Shown here piece after piece: positions 26,000-36,030 of a DNA stretch of 64,000 bases. Position 1 is the first letter of the stretch, and each line of letters starts with the position of its first letter. The position numbers and the translations under genes are program-made. This DNA comes from Rhizobium sp. Root1212 (GTDB taxonomy: Bacteria > Pseudomonadota > Alphaproteobacteria > Rhizobiales > Rhizobiaceae): contig NZ_LMDA01000025.1 of assembly GCF_001424985.1 (NCBI RefSeq), forward strand, positions 1 to 64,000. Direction: 5' to 3'. The notes beneath the pieces are model-generated. The model worked only from the letters and a program-made list of their open reading frames with translations. It made no database searches and had not been told where the DNA came from.

Positions 26000-27091
26000 A
26001 TGGCACAAAACTCTTTGCGGCTCGTAGAGGACAAATCGGTGGATAAAAGCAAGGCACTGGAAGCGGCACTTTCCCAGATCGAACGGTCGTTCGGCAAGGG
26101 ATCGATCATGAAGCTCGGTGGAAAAGACAGCGTAGTGGAGATCGAGACCATTCCGACGGGCTCTCTCGGCCTTGATATCGCGCTCGGCGTCGGCGGCCTG
26201 CCGAAGGGGCGTATCATCGAGATTTACGGCCCGGAAAGCTCGGGTAAGACGACGCTGGCGCTGCAGACGATCGCCGAAGCCCAGAAGAAGGGCGGCATCT
26301 GCGCCTTCGTCGATGCCGAACACGCGCTCGATCCTGTCTATGCCCGCAAGCTCGGCGTCGATCTCGAAAACCTCTTGATTTCCCAGCCCGACACCGGCGA
26401 ACAGGCGCTCGAAATCACCGACACGCTGGTCCGCTCCGGTGCGATCGACGTTCTCGTGATCGACTCGGTCGCGGCATTGACGCCGCGGGCGGAAATCGAA
26501 GGCGAGATGGGCGACAGCCTGCCGGGTCTTCAGGCCCGCCTGATGAGCCAGGCACTGCGCAAGCTCACCGCTTCGATCTCCAAGTCGAACTGCATGGTGA
26601 TCTTCATCAACCAGATCCGCATGAAGATCGGCGTCATGTTCGGTTCGCCGGAAACGACGACCGGCGGCAACGCGCTGAAATTCTACGCCTCGGTCCGTCT
26701 CGACATCCGCCGCATCGGCTCCGTCAAGGAGCGAGAGGAAGTCGTCGGCAACCAGACCCGCGTCAAGGTCGTCAAGAACAAGATGGCGCCGCCCTTCAAA
26801 CAGGTCGAATTCGACATCATGTATGGCGAAGGCGTTTCCAAGACCGGCGAGCTGGTCGATCTCGGCGTCAAGGCCGGCATCGTCGAAAAGTCCGGCGCCT
26901 GGTTCTCCTACAATTCGCAGCGTCTGGGGCAGGGCCGTGAAAACGCCAAGTCGTTCCTGCGCGACAATCCGGATACGGCCCGCGAGATCGAACTGGCGCT
27001 GCGCCAGAACGCCGGCCTGATCGCCGACAAGTTCCTCGAAAACGGTGGCCCGGAAGCCGATAGCGACGGCGACGATGCAGCCCTCGGCTGA
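26000..27091 (+). CDS. recA: RecA recombinase
   Basis: The 363-residue DNA strand-exchange protein and LexA coprotease. The Walker A motif is GPESSGKT (77-84), Walker B is [10 protein letters not shown], and [14 protein letters not shown] and [15 protein letters not shown] are conserved core segments. The C-terminus is acidic ([12 protein letters not shown]). ATG at 26000 gives the usual rhizobial [13 protein letters not shown] start with AAAGGTGG upstream. It is expected to be under LexA control through the upstream operator. Confidence 0.99.
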   Translation: MAQNSLRLVEDKSVDKSKALEAALSQIERSFGKGSIMKLGGKDSVVEIETIPTGSLGLDIALGVGGLPKGRIIEIYGPESSGKTTLALQTIAEAQKKGGICAFVDAEHALDPVYARKLGVDLENLLISQPDTGEQALEITDTLVRSGAIDVLVIDSVAALTPRAEIEGEMGDSLPGLQARLMSQALRKLTASISKSNCMVIFINQIRMKIGVMFGSPETTTGGNALKFYASVRLDIRRIGSVKEREEVVGNQTRVKVVKNKMAPPFKQVEFDIMYGEGVSKTGELVDLGVKAGIVEKSGAWFSYNSQRLGQGRENAKSFLRDNPDTAREIELALRQNAGLIADKFLENGGPEADSDGDDAALG

Positions 27092-27121
27092 GGTTTGAGC
27101 TTTCGACTGCCTTTCGAATCG

Positions 27122-27154
27122 ACCGGCTGCCTCTTATGGGGCAGCCGGTTTTCT
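27122..27154 (+). terminator. recA terminator
   Basis: Stem ACCGGCTGCC (27122-27131) with GGCAGCCGGT (27140-27149), loop TCTTATGG, followed by TTTTC, 30 bp after the recA stop. Confidence 0.85.
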
Positions 27155-27313
27155 TTTGCCGTCTGGACAGGCATTTGCGCGAACGATAAAAGCCTTTGTT
27201 CCAAAAGGGCGGCAGGGGATCGGCAGGTGGCCGATCCGCGATTTCAACTGTTTTCCGGTTTGCGGGTTGGCCAACGACCGCAGGCGGGTTGATGTGAAGG
27301 TAAAGGGCGCAAG

Positions 27314-29977
27314 ATGAGCGGCGTGAACGAAATCCGGTCGACATTCCTCGACTACTTCAAGAAGAACGGTCACGAGGTGGTGTCTTCCAGCCCGCTGGTG
27401 CCGCGCAACGACCCGACCCTGATGTTCACCAATGCCGGCATGGTGCAGTTCAAGAACGTTTTCACCGGCCTCGAGCAGCGCCCTTATTCGACGGCAGCGA
27501 CGGCACAGAAATGCGTCCGTGCCGGCGGCAAGCACAACGACCTCGACAATGTCGGCTATACCGCCCGCCATCACACCTTCTTCGAAATGCTCGGCAACTT
27601 CTCCTTCGGCGATTATTTCAAGGAGCGGGCGATCGAGCTTGCCTGGAACCTGATCACCAAGGAATTCGGCATCGACGCCAAGCGTCTGCTGGTCACCGTC
27701 TACCACACCGACGACGAGGCCTTCGATCTCTGGAAGAAGATCGCCGGTCTCACCGACGACCGTATCATTCGCATCCCGACCAGCGACAATTTCTGGGCGA
27801 TGGGCGATACCGGCCCGTGCGGGCCCTGCTCGGAAATCTTCTACGACCACGGCGATCATATCTGGGGCGGCCCGCCCGGCTCGCCGGAAGAGGATGGCGA
27901 CCGTTTCATCGAGATCTGGAACCTCGTCTTCATGCAGTACGAGCAGGTCACGAAGGAAGAGCGTATCTCGCTGCCGCGCCCGTCGATCGACACCGGCATG
28001 GGCCTCGAGCGCGTTGCCGCGCTGCTGCAGGGCAAGCATGACAACTACGATATCGATCTGTTCCGCGCGCTGATTTCGGCCTCGGAAGAGGCAACCGGCG
28101 TCAAGGCCGAAGGTGAGCGTCGCGCCAGCCACCGCGTCATCGCCGACCATCTGCGCTCGTCGGCCTTCCTGATCGCCGATGGCGTACTGCCGTCGAACGA
28201 AGGCCGCGGTTATGTCCTGCGCCGCATCATGCGCCGCGCCATGCGCCATGCCGAATTGCTGGGTGCCCGCGAGCCGCTGATGTGGAAGCTGCTTCCGGCA
28301 CTCGTCGGCCAGATGGGCCGCGCCTATCCGGAACTGGTTCGCGCCGAAGCGCTGATCTCCGAAACGCTGAAGCTTGAGGAAACCCGTTTCCGCAAGACGC
28401 TGGAACGCGGCCTAGGCCTGCTCGCCGATGCGACCGCCAACCTCGACAAGGGCGATACGCTCGACGGCGAAACCGCCTTCAAGCTTTACGACACCTACGG
28501 CTTCCCGCTCGACCTGACGCAGGATGCGCTGCGTAACCGCGGCATCGGCGTCGACCTGACCAGCTTTACCGATGCGATGGAGCGCCAGAAGGCCGAAGCG
28601 CGCAAGAGCTGGTCCGGCTCTGGCGATGCAGCGACCGAAACCATCTGGTACGAACTCAAGGAAAAGCACGGCGCGACCGAATTCCTCGGTTACGACACCG
28701 AGACTGCCGAAGGCGTGGTACAGGCAATCGTGCGTGACGGTGCTGCCGTCGATAGCGCCTCAGCCGGCGAAAAGGTGCAACTCGTTCTGAACCAGACGCC
28801 GTTCTACGGCGAATCCGGCGGTCAGATGGGCGATACAGGCATCATCACCACCGACCATGCGCGCCTTCAGGTCACAGATACGCAGAAGCGCGGCGAGGGG
28901 GTGTTCGTCCACGGCGCCGTCGTCGAGGAAGGCACGATCCGCACCGGCGAGGCCGTTGCTCTTGCCGTCGATCACGCCCGCCGCTCGCGCCTGCGCGCCA
29001 ACCATTCGGCAACCCACCTGCTGCATGAGGCGCTGCGCGAAGTGCTCGGCACCCATGTCGCCCAGAAGGGCTCGCTGGTGGCGCCCGAGCGCCTGCGCTT
29101 CGACGTTTCCCATCCGAAGCCGATGTCGGCCGAGGAACTGAAGGTCGTCGAGGAGATGGCCAACGAGATCATCGTCCAGAACACGCCGGTCACCACCCGT
29201 CTGATGAGCGTCGACGATGCAATCGCCGAGGGCGCGATGGCGCTGTTTGGCGAGAAGTATGGTGATGAAGTCCGCGTCGTTTCGATGGGCTGGGGTGTGC
29301 ACGGCTCAAAGGCGAACCGGCCTTACTCCGTCGAACTCTGCGGCGGCACCCATGTCGGCGCGACCGGTGAAATCGGCCTCGTCCGCGTCGTCGGTGAAAG
29401 CGCCGTCGGCGCCGGCGTGCGCCGCATCGAGGCACTGACCGGCTCGGCAGCGCTTGAATATCTGAACGAGCAGGACGAGCGGGTGAAGTCGCTGGCCTCG
29501 ACCCTGAAGGTGCAGCCAGGTGACGTGCTCGCCCGTGTCGAATCGCTGATGGACGAGCGCCGCAAGCTGGAACGCGAACTGGCGGATGCTCGCAAGAAGC
29601 TCGCCCTTGGCGGTGGCGGTGCGGCTGGCTCGGGTGATGCAGCGCGCGATATCGGCGGCGTCAAGTTCCTCGGTAAAGTCGTCACCGGCGTCGATCCGAA
29701 GGACCTGAAGAGCTTTGCTGACGACGGCAAACAGAGCCTCGGCTCTGGCATTGTCACCTTCGTCGGCGTTGCTGCCGATGGCAAGGCGAGCGCCGTCGTT
29801 GCCGTGACCGACGATCTGACCGGCAAGCACAGCGCCGTCGACCTCGTGCGCGTCGCCTCGGCTGCTCTCGGCGGCAAGGGCGGCGGTGGCCGGCCGGACA
29901 TGGCCCAGGCCGGCGGCCCGGATGGCGACAAGGCGGAAGCCGCGATCGAAGCCGTTGCGGCCGCTATCGCGGGCTAA
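27314..29977 (+). CDS. alaS: Alanyl-tRNA synthetase
   Basis: Charges tRNA-Ala. The 887-residue length is typical. The N-terminal class II core has motif 1 around [17 protein letters not shown] and [18 protein letters not shown] (motif 2). The editing domain has [11 protein letters not shown] and the CGGTHV zinc-binding element, and the C-Ala domain ends with the glycine-rich [15 protein letters not shown]. The recA-alaS order is common in alphaproteobacteria. The 222-bp gap after recA contains the recA terminator, so alaS probably has its own promoter. Confidence 0.99.
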   Translation: MSGVNEIRSTFLDYFKKNGHEVVSSSPLVPRNDPTLMFTNAGMVQFKNVFTGLEQRPYSTAATAQKCVRAGGKHNDLDNVGYTARHHTFFEMLGNFSFGDYFKERAIELAWNLITKEFGIDAKRLLVTVYHTDDEAFDLWKKIAGLTDDRIIRIPTSDNFWAMGDTGPCGPCSEIFYDHGDHIWGGPPGSPEEDGDRFIEIWNLVFMQYEQVTKEERISLPRPSIDTGMGLERVAALLQGKHDNYDIDLFRALISASEEATGVKAEGERRASHRVIADHLRSSAFLIADGVLPSNEGRGYVLRRIMRRAMRHAELLGAREPLMWKLLPALVGQMGRAYPELVRAEALISETLKLEETRFRKTLERGLGLLADATANLDKGDTLDGETAFKLYDTYGFPLDLTQDALRNRGIGVDLTSFTDAMERQKAEARKSWSGSGDAATETIWYELKEKHGATEFLGYDTETAEGVVQAIVRDGAAVDSASAGEKVQLVLNQTPFYGESGGQMGDTGIITTDHARLQVTDTQKRGEGVFVHGAVVEEGTIRTGEAVALAVDHARRSRLRANHSATHLLHEALREVLGTHVAQKGSLVAPERLRFDVSHPKPMSAEELKVVEEMANEIIVQNTPVTTRLMSVDDAIAEGAMALFGEKYGDEVRVVSMGWGVHGSKANRPYSVELCGGTHVGATGEIGLVRVVGESAVGAGVRRIEALTGSAALEYLNEQDERVKSLASTLKVQPGDVLARVESLMDERRKLERELADARKKLALGGGGAAGSGDAARDIGGVKFLGKVVTGVDPKDLKSFADDGKQSLGSGIVTFVGVAADGKASAVVAVTDDLTGKHSAVDLVRVASAALGGKGGGGRPDMAQAGGPDGDKAEAAIEAVAAAIAG

Positions 29978-30022
29978 TCGGCCACAGACATCGAAACCGG
30001 GTTCATCCGGCTGAAATATGCG

Positions 30023-30056
30023 AAACCCGCTGGTGCTGCCGGCGGGTTTTGTTTTG
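30023..30056 (+). terminator. alaS terminator
   Basis: AAACCCGC (30023-30030) pairs with GCGGGTTT (30042-30049) across an 11-base loop, followed by TGTTTTG. Confidence 0.8.
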
Positions 30057-30163
30057 TCCGGGGCTTGCGGCGAGGCTGGTTTCGCGGTCGAAATCAAAAG
30101 TCCGCAGGATTTGTCAAACGCCGATGTGGTTGCCTGCTGTTGTTCGGCTTGAAGAGGATCGAC

Positions 30164-31015
30164 ATGACGGAACAGGCAATCTGGGCCCAATACGAACAGC
30201 GTCTGCGGCGGGTTTCCGCCCATATCTACGAGCATCTCGACGGAGACCTCGATCTCGACCGTCTGTCGGAGATCGCCTGTCTTTCGCCCCATCACTGGCA
30301 CCGGATTTACCGGGCCGTACATGGCGAGACGCTTGCGGCGACTGTGCGGCGTTTGCGGCTCCATCGGGCGGCGGGCGATCTCGTCCGCACCGACCTTTCC
30401 GTCCTGTCGATCGCAAGGCGATCAGGCTTTCCCAATCTCCAGTCCTTCAACCGGATGTTCAAGGCCGCCTATGGCCTGCCGCCGGCCCGCTACCGGAGGG
30501 AGGGGAGCCACACAGCTTTCCAATCGACAACGGCAAAGGGCGACATGACGATGTATGACGTGACGATCAAGAACTTGGAACCCCGCAAGCTGGCCGGGGT
30601 GCCGCACCAGGGCTCCTATATGGCGATCGGCCGCGCCTTCGAGGCGCTGTTCGGAACGCTTTTCGCGCGCAATCTCGCGGGGCCGGGCATGGAGATGATC
30701 GGGGTTTATCTCGATGATCCCGACCTGATCGAGGAAGAGAAGTTGCGCTCCTTCGCCTGCGTTTCGCTTCCTGCAGATATTCCGCTGGAGGCGCCGCTGG
30801 AAGGGCGCGATGTCGCCGGCGGCACCTATGCGGTGCTGTGCCACAAGGGGCCTTATGCGGATATGCACGCCGCCTATCGGTGGCTTTACGGCACCTGGCT
30901 TCCGGCCTCGGGCCGCGCCGTGCGCGACACGGTGATGTTCGAGCATTATGTCAACAACCCGCGCGATACGCCGCCGACTGAGTTGATCACCGACATCCAT
31001 CTGCCGCTGGAATAA
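30164..31015 (+). CDS. AraC-family regulator with GyrI-like effector domain
   Basis: A 283-residue regulator. The AraC DNA-binding domain is at the N-terminus (about 8-108), with two helix-turn-helix units: LDRLSEIACLSPHHWHRIYR and LSVLSIARRSGFPNLQSFNR. A GyrI/SOUL-like ligand-binding domain follows (about 128-283), the domain order of the Rob/SbmC-like multidrug responders. ATG at 30164 has GAAGAGG upstream. Upstream in-frame starts lie in the alaS terminator region and are unlikely. The ligand is unknown, probably a hydrophobic or cationic small molecule. Confidence 0.9.
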   Translation: MTEQAIWAQYEQRLRRVSAHIYEHLDGDLDLDRLSEIACLSPHHWHRIYRAVHGETLAATVRRLRLHRAAGDLVRTDLSVLSIARRSGFPNLQSFNRMFKAAYGLPPARYRREGSHTAFQSTTAKGDMTMYDVTIKNLEPRKLAGVPHQGSYMAIGRAFEALFGTLFARNLAGPGMEMIGVYLDDPDLIEEEKLRSFACVSLPADIPLEAPLEGRDVAGGTYAVLCHKGPYADMHAAYRWLYGTWLPASGRAVRDTVMFEHYVNNPRDTPPTELITDIHLPLE

Positions 31016-31023
31016 CGCACATT

Positions 31024-31052
31024 AAAAAACCCGGCTCAAAGGCCGGGTTTTC
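31024..31052. terminator. Bidirectional terminator between AraC gene and icd
   Basis: AACCCGGC (31028-31035), loop TCAAAG, GCCGGGTT (31042-31049), with an A run on the left and TTTTC on the right. Confidence 0.85.
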
Positions 31053-31074
31053 ATTTCGATCGGTCAGGCTGCGA

Positions 31075-32289
31075 TCAGGCAGCCATGGCCTTCTGCAGGT
31101 TTTCGTCGATCTTGTCGAGGAAGCCGGTGGTGGAGAGCCACGGCTGATCGGGGCCGATGAGCAGCGCCAGGTCCTTGGTCATGAAACCGGATTCGACGGT
31201 CTCGACGCAGACGCGCTCGAGCGTGTCGGAGAACTTGGCGAGTTCCGCGTTGCCGTCGAGCTTGGCGCGGTGGGCAAGGCCACGGGTCCAGGCGAAGATC
31301 GAGGCGATCGAGTTGGTCGAGGTCTGTTCGCCCTTCTGATGCTGGCGGTAGTGGCGGGTGACCGTGCCGTGGGCGGCTTCGGCTTCGACCGTCTTGCCAT
31401 CCGGCGTCATCAGAACCGAGGTCATCAGGCCAAGCGAGCCGAAACCCTGCGCGACGATGTCGGACTGGACGTCGCCGTCATAGTTCTTGCAGGCCCAGAC
31501 GTAGCCGCCGGACCACTTCAGCGCCGAGGCGACCATGTCGTCGATCAGGCGGTGTTCGTACCAGATTCCCAGTTCCTTGAACTTGTCGGCGAATTCGGCG
31601 TCGAAGACAGCTTGAAAGATGTCCTTGAAGCGGCCGTCATAGACCTTGAGGATGGTGTTCTTGGTCGACAGGTAGACCGGAACCTTGCGCTGGATGCCGT
31701 AGTTGAGCGAAGCGCGGGCGAATTCGGTGATCGAATCGTCGAGGTTGTACATGCCCATGGCTACACCGGCGGACGGCGCGTCGAAAACGTCGTATTCGAT
31801 TTCCTTGCCGTCTTCGCCGACGAACTTCATCGTCAGCTTGCCCTTGCCGGGGAACTTGAAGTCGGTGGCGCGGTACTGGTCGCCGAAGGCGTGGCGGCCG
31901 ACGATGATCGGCTTGGTCCAGCCGGGAACGAGGCGCGGCACGTTCTTGCAGATGATCGGCTCGCGGAAGATGACGCCGCCGAGGATGTTGCGGATGGTGC
32001 CGTTCGGCGATTTCCACATCTTCTTCAGGCTGAATTCTTCGACGCGGGCTTCATCCGGGGTGATGGTCGCGCACTTGACGCCGACGCCGTGCTTCTTGAT
32101 AGCGTTGGCGGCATCGACGGTCACCTGGTCTTCGGTGGCGTCACGGTTTTCGACGCTGAGGTCGTAATATTCGAGGTCGATATCCAGGTAGGGATGGATC
32201 AGCTTTTCCTTGATGAACTGCCAGATGATGCGGGTCATCTCGTCGCCGTCGAGCTCGACGACCGGATTGGCGACCTTGATCTTTGCCAT
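31075..32289 (-). CDS. icd: NADP-dependent isocitrate dehydrogenase (eukaryote-like dimeric type)
   Basis: Oxidises isocitrate to 2-oxoglutarate in the TCA cycle with NADP. The 404-residue protein belongs to the subfamily shared with eukaryotic cytosolic enzymes, not the E. coli type: it starts [19 protein letters not shown] and has [10 protein letters not shown], which includes the substrate-binding Ser/Asn/Arg set (SPNGTIRN). Other conserved parts are [20 protein letters not shown] and [14 protein letters not shown] at 32289 has AGAGG eight bases upstream. Transcribed alone. Confidence 0.97.
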   Translation of the reverse strand: MAKIKVANPVVELDGDEMTRIIWQFIKEKLIHPYLDIDLEYYDLSVENRDATEDQVTVDAANAIKKHGVGVKCATITPDEARVEEFSLKKMWKSPNGTIRNILGGVIFREPIICKNVPRLVPGWTKPIIVGRHAFGDQYRATDFKFPGKGKLTMKFVGEDGKEIEYDVFDAPSAGVAMGMYNLDDSITEFARASLNYGIQRKVPVYLSTKNTILKVYDGRFKDIFQAVFDAEFADKFKELGIWYEHRLIDDMVASALKWSGGYVWACKNYDGDVQSDIVAQGFGSLGLMTSVLMTPDGKTVEAEAAHGTVTRHYRQHQKGEQTSTNSIASIFAWTRGLAHRAKLDGNAELAKFSDTLERVCVETVESGFMTKDLALLIGPDQPWLSTTGFLDKIDENLQKAMAA

Positions 32290-32435
32290 GATACGAAACC
32301 TCTTGAGGATGATGAATGAACCGGGTTCGGGCCCCTATAGCATCCGGTGCAAGGAAGGCAAAGGCGGGGTGCGCCTAAACCGGCAGTCGCGGCGCTAAAC
32401 TTTGGACTAAGCAGCAAGGAGCTGTGCGCAAAGGC

Positions 32436-32828
32436 TCAATGGCCGGAGGCGAGCCTTGGAAATTCGCCCGCGCCGCGGCGCGCCCGCTGCCTGTTCTCGC
32501 GTGCCAGAATGGTTTCGGCATCGAGAGAGGCGATGGTGGTCTGCCGGTCCATCGGCACCAGCCCGTCAAGCTGCAAGGCCATGTAACGGCCGCAGCAGAC
32601 CCGGAGGAAAGACGTGAAGTTTTCCGGCGTGTGGCCTTCCTCCAGCGATTCCACATAGAGTTTGCCGATCAGGCGGCTGACCGGCATGTGGTCACGATCG
32701 GCTATGTCCTCGAGGATCGACCAGAAGAAACTTTCAAGCCGGATGCTGGTCGAAACGCCGTCGATCCGCACCGAACGGGTGACACCTTGCCAGAGCGCCG
32801 GATCGGCGCCGATGAACAGCCTGCACAT
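32436..32828 (-). CDS. Ribbon-helix-helix domain protein
   Basis: A 130-residue protein with an RHH_4-type DNA-binding fold: the strand TRSVRIDGVSTSIRLE followed by helices FFWSILEDIADRDHM and PVSRLIGKLYVESL. The C-terminal ~45 residues are Arg-rich and likely disordered. ATG at 32828 is preferred to a TTG three bases upstream because GGGAGG is then five bases away. RHH proteins are repressors or antitoxins, but no toxin gene is adjacent, so an antitoxin role is not supported. Confidence 0.75.
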   Translation of the reverse strand: MCRLFIGADPALWQGVTRSVRIDGVSTSIRLESFFWSILEDIADRDHMPVSRLIGKLYVESLEEGHTPENFTSFLRVCCGRYMALQLDGLVPMDRQTTIASLDAETILARENRQRARRGAGEFPRLASGH

Positions 32829-32932
32829 CAATTCCTCCCAGAATGTCCGGGGCCGGACTGTCGGCCCCGGAATGCTTGGCCCGGTCGAGCGGGCAAAGTG
32901 TCCGCCCTTCGGCGCGGTTTGGCAAGGGTCGG

Positions 32933-33538
32933 TCAGGCGGCGGAGCGCAGGGTCTCGCCGTGGCTGATGCGCGTGCCGAGCACGGTCAGGAACTGGCTGA
33001 TCCAGGCGGGGTGGGCGGGCCAGGCGGGTCCCGTCACCAGATTGCCGTCGGTCACGGCCTGGTCGATGCCGATATCGGCATAGGTGCCGCCGCCGAGTTC
33101 GACGTCGTAACGGCAGGCGGGATAGGCCGAGCAGGTGCGACCCTTGAGAACGCCGGCCGCGGCCAGCAGCTGCGCGCCGTGGCAGATCGCGGCGACCGGC
33201 TTGCCGGCCTCGAAGAAGTGGCGAACGGCGTTGATGACATCTGCGTTCAGCCGCAGATATTCCGGGGCGCGGCCGCCGGGGATGACCAGCGCATCGTAAT
33301 CTGCTGCACGGACATCGGCGAAGCTGGCATTCAGCGTAAAATTATGGCCGCGTTTTTCGGAATAGGTCTGGTCGCCTTCGAAATCGTGGATCGCGGTGGC
33401 GATGTGGTCGCCCGCAGCCTTGCCGGGGCAGACAGCGTGCACGGTGTGCCCGACGGCCAGAAGTGCCTGGAAAGGCACCATAGTTTCGTAATCTTCGGCG
33501 AAATCGCCGCAGATCATCAGGATTTTTTTGCCGCTCAT
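32933..33538 (-). CDS. DJ-1/PfpI-family glutamine amidotransferase-like protein
   Basis: A 201-residue class I amidotransferase-like protein. The nucleophile elbow is [15 protein letters not shown], with the conserved Cys followed by His, and [11 protein letters not shown] is the oxyanion region. Family members are deglycases, chaperones or hydratases of glyoxals, often induced by stress. No DNA-binding domain is fused. ATG at 33538 is chosen because GAGG lies five bases upstream. The specific activity cannot be read from sequence. Confidence 0.88.
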   Translation of the reverse strand: MSGKKILMICGDFAEDYETMVPFQALLAVGHTVHAVCPGKAAGDHIATAIHDFEGDQTYSEKRGHNFTLNASFADVRAADYDALVIPGGRAPEYLRLNADVINAVRHFFEAGKPVAAICHGAQLLAAAGVLKGRTCSAYPACRYDVELGGGTYADIGIDQAVTDGNLVTGPAWPAHPAWISQFLTVLGTRISHGETLRSAA

Positions 33539-33696
33539 CGTTTCCTCCATCGCGTTGCTTGCCACGAAAGAATGCCATGCCGCGACGATCAGCGGGTGTT
33601 AGCGGGATACTACATATTCTGACCGTCTCGCACTTTGCCATCGAAACGACTAAGACAGCTTCGACGGTGCGCGTGCAGCACCCTTCGGAGATTTCA

Positions 33697-34215
33697 ATGA
33701 AACGCCGCTATCTTCTGCCCCTTTTCGTCTCGATCGCCTTTGCAGCCCATGCGGCCGATCCTCTCCCGCCCGTGAAGGAAATAATGGACGAAGCCGTCAA
33801 TGGCTGGTCCGAAAATCCAAGCGAGGGCAAGGACTACTTCGATACCGAGCGGCTGGACCGCATCTACAGCGCCGACTTCGCGGAGACCTATCGGGCGGCC
33901 GCGAAGTTTCCGGCCTATGACGAGGGTGATTCTCCCCTCGATTACGATGTCATCGTCAGCGGGCAGGACAGTTGCACGCTGAACGACCTCAAGATCGAAC
34001 CGCAGGGCGAGAAGGATGGTGTCGCCGATGTCCGCGTCACCTTCGACAACACCCATTGCTTCGGCGAACGCGATGCCGACTGGAAGCCGAGCGAACTGCA
34101 CTTTCTGGTGAAGGAAGAAAAAGGCCATGCCGTTATCGACGATATCGTCCGCGCCGGTGAGATGGGATCGCTGAAGGAAGAGCTGCGGGCCGTCGCCAAG
34201 CAGGGCGCCGAATAG
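33697..34215 (+). CDS. Exported protein, possibly DUF3828-like
   Basis: A 172-residue secreted protein with signal peptide (residues 1-19, cleavage after AHA). The mature part is acidic and has two cysteines, in SGQDSCTLND and FDNTHCFGER, that could form a disulfide. The layout (small helical N-terminal part, then strands VADVRVTF and ELHFLVKEEKGHAVIDDI) recalls DUF3828 proteins with a cystatin/NTF2-like fold. ATG at 33697 has GGAG upstream. No known role. Confidence 0.72.
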   Translation: MKRRYLLPLFVSIAFAAHAADPLPPVKEIMDEAVNGWSENPSEGKDYFDTERLDRIYSADFAETYRAAAKFPAYDEGDSPLDYDVIVSGQDSCTLNDLKIEPQGEKDGVADVRVTFDNTHCFGERDADWKPSELHFLVKEEKGHAVIDDIVRAGEMGSLKEELRAVAKQGAE

Positions 34216-34283
34216 CGATAGCTTTCAAAAACGCCGGATTTGTGCGAGGGAAGCGCGAAAATCATCATTGAAGGCAAGATGGC

Positions 34284-35129
34284 ATGGCAGGCACACATAG
34301 CGGACGCGAATTGATCGCTGAGGGACCGGCAATCATTCTCGTTCATCCCCAGCTCGGCGAAAACATCGGCATGGTGGCCCGTGCCATGGCGAATTTCGGC
34401 CTGTCGGAGCTGCGTCTCGTCAATCCGCGGGACGGCTGGCCGAGCGAGAAGGCGAAATCGGCGGCAAGCCGTGCCGATCACGTCATCGACAATGCCAAGG
34501 TTTACGAGACGACCGAGGAGGCGATTGCCGACCTCAATTTCGTCTATGCGACGACCGCGCGGGATCGTTATGGCTACAAGCCGGTTCGCTCGCCGGTGGT
34601 CGCGACCGAGACGCTGCGGACCCGTTTCAAGGCGGGCGAGGCGACCGGCATCCTCTTCGGCCGTGAGCGCACCGGCCTCACCAATGAGGAAATCGCGCTT
34701 GCCGATGAGATCGTCACCTTTCCGGTCAACCCGGCCTTTGCCTCGCTGAACCTCGCGCAGGCCGTTCTGCTCATGTCCTATGAATGGATGAAGACCGGGA
34801 TGGAATCGCTTGAGGAGACCGCCTTCCACGCCCTGCCGCAACAGCCGGCCACCAAGGAAGACCTGCAGGGCCTTTTCGACCATGTCGAAGATGCGCTGGA
34901 GGCGCGGGGCTACTTCCGACCCATCGCCAAAAAGCCGAAATTGGTCGACAACCTGCGCGCTGTCCTGACACGGCCGGCATTTACCGCTTCGGAAATCCGG
35001 CTGGTGCGCGGGGTCATTTCCTGCCTCGACCGGTTCACCCGCGAAGCGCCACGCGGCGCGGGCGCACCGGTCACCTCCCGCCAGCGCTCGCAAGAGCCCA
35101 AGATCGAAGAACCCGGTGACGACAGCTGA
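34284..35129 (+). CDS. trmJ: TrmJ-type tRNA (cytidine/uridine-2'-O)-methyltransferase
   Basis: A 281-residue SPOUT methyltransferase. The knot region is visible: [21 protein letters not shown] at the start, [15 protein letters not shown] and [18 protein letters not shown]. The length and C-terminal helical extension match TrmJ, which methylates the ribose at position 32 of the tRNA anticodon loop with S-adenosylmethionine. It overlaps murI by 14 bases, so the two are cotranscribed. The exact target nucleotide is inferred from the family. Confidence 0.88.
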   Translation: MAGTHSGRELIAEGPAIILVHPQLGENIGMVARAMANFGLSELRLVNPRDGWPSEKAKSAASRADHVIDNAKVYETTEEAIADLNFVYATTARDRYGYKPVRSPVVATETLRTRFKAGEATGILFGRERTGLTNEEIALADEIVTFPVNPAFASLNLAQAVLLMSYEWMKTGMESLEETAFHALPQQPATKEDLQGLFDHVEDALEARGYFRPIAKKPKLVDNLRAVLTRPAFTASEIRLVRGVISCLDRFTREAPRGAGAPVTSRQRSQEPKIEEPGDDS

Positions 35130-35913
35130 ACTGAAACCCATCCTCGTCTTCGACAGCGGCATCGGCGGGCTGACGGTGCTGCGCGAAGCGCGCGTGCTGA
35201 TGCCCGAGCGGCATTTCATCTATGTCGCCGATGATGCCGGCTTCCCTTACGGCAACTGGGAAGAGCCGGCGCTGAAGGAGCGGATCATCGCGCTTTTCGA
35301 CCGGTTGCTTGAGGAGCATGACCCGGAAATCTGCGTCATCGCCTGCAATACGGCCTTCACGCTCGCCGGTGCTGATCTGCGCGCGGCCTTTCCCGAGATG
35401 CGTTTCGTCGGCACGGTCCCGGCGATCAAGCCGGCGGCGGAGCGGACGCGCTCGGGCCTTGTTTCTGTGCTGGCGACGCCAGGCACGGTGAGGCGCGCCT
35501 ATACGCGCGATCTCATCCAGTCCTTCGCCACCCAATGTCACGTGACGCTCGTCGGCTCGCAAAATCTTGCGCGCATGGCAGAAAGCTATATTCGCGGCGA
35601 TACGGTCGCCGATGCCGATATTCTCGCGGAAATCGGCCCCTGCTTCATCGATGAGGGGGGCGCCAAGACCGATATCGTTGTGCTGGCCTGCACCCATTAT
35701 CCGTTCATGGCCAATGTCTTCCGCAGGCTCGCCCCCTGGCCGGTCGACTGGCTCGACCCGGCGGAAGCGATTGCGCGGCAGGCCCGCCGGCTGGTGCCGT
35801 CGCCGGAAGGGTTCGAGCCGCTGATCGGCGAGGACCCGGCGATTTTCACCTCCGGCAAGCCGGATTTTTCGACGCGCCGGCTGATGCAGGGTTTCGGCCT
35901 GACGGTACGGTAA
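35116..35913 (+). CDS. murI: Glutamate racemase
   Basis: Converts L- to D-glutamate for peptidoglycan. The 265 residues contain the two catalytic cysteines in the expected contexts: Cys77 in IACNTAFT and Cys192 in ACTHYPF, plus the substrate loop [10 protein letters not shown] at the N-terminus. The start is GTG at 35116, inside the last 14 bases of the upstream methyltransferase gene; there is no strong ribosome binding site, which fits translational coupling. Confidence 0.95.
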   Translation: MTTAELKPILVFDSGIGGLTVLREARVLMPERHFIYVADDAGFPYGNWEEPALKERIIALFDRLLEEHDPEICVIACNTAFTLAGADLRAAFPEMRFVGTVPAIKPAAERTRSGLVSVLATPGTVRRAYTRDLIQSFATQCHVTLVGSQNLARMAESYIRGDTVADADILAEIGPCFIDEGGAKTDIVVLACTHYPFMANVFRRLAPWPVDWLDPAEAIARQARRLVPSPEGFEPLIGEDPAIFTSGKPDFSTRRLMQGFGLTVR

Positions 35914-36030
35914 ACAAAGCCCTTCTAAGCTGTGGGTTTCGCGCCTTGCGGCGCGCAAAGGCGAAAGAAGGGTGGTAAGGCTCAGTTTTGCAAGGCGTGG
36001 CGGCGCCTTTGAACGGCAGACGAGGGACAC

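Noticed and set aside
32436-32828. Antitoxin of a toxin-antitoxin pair
   Set aside because: The RHH domain fits, but no small toxin gene is next to it on either side.
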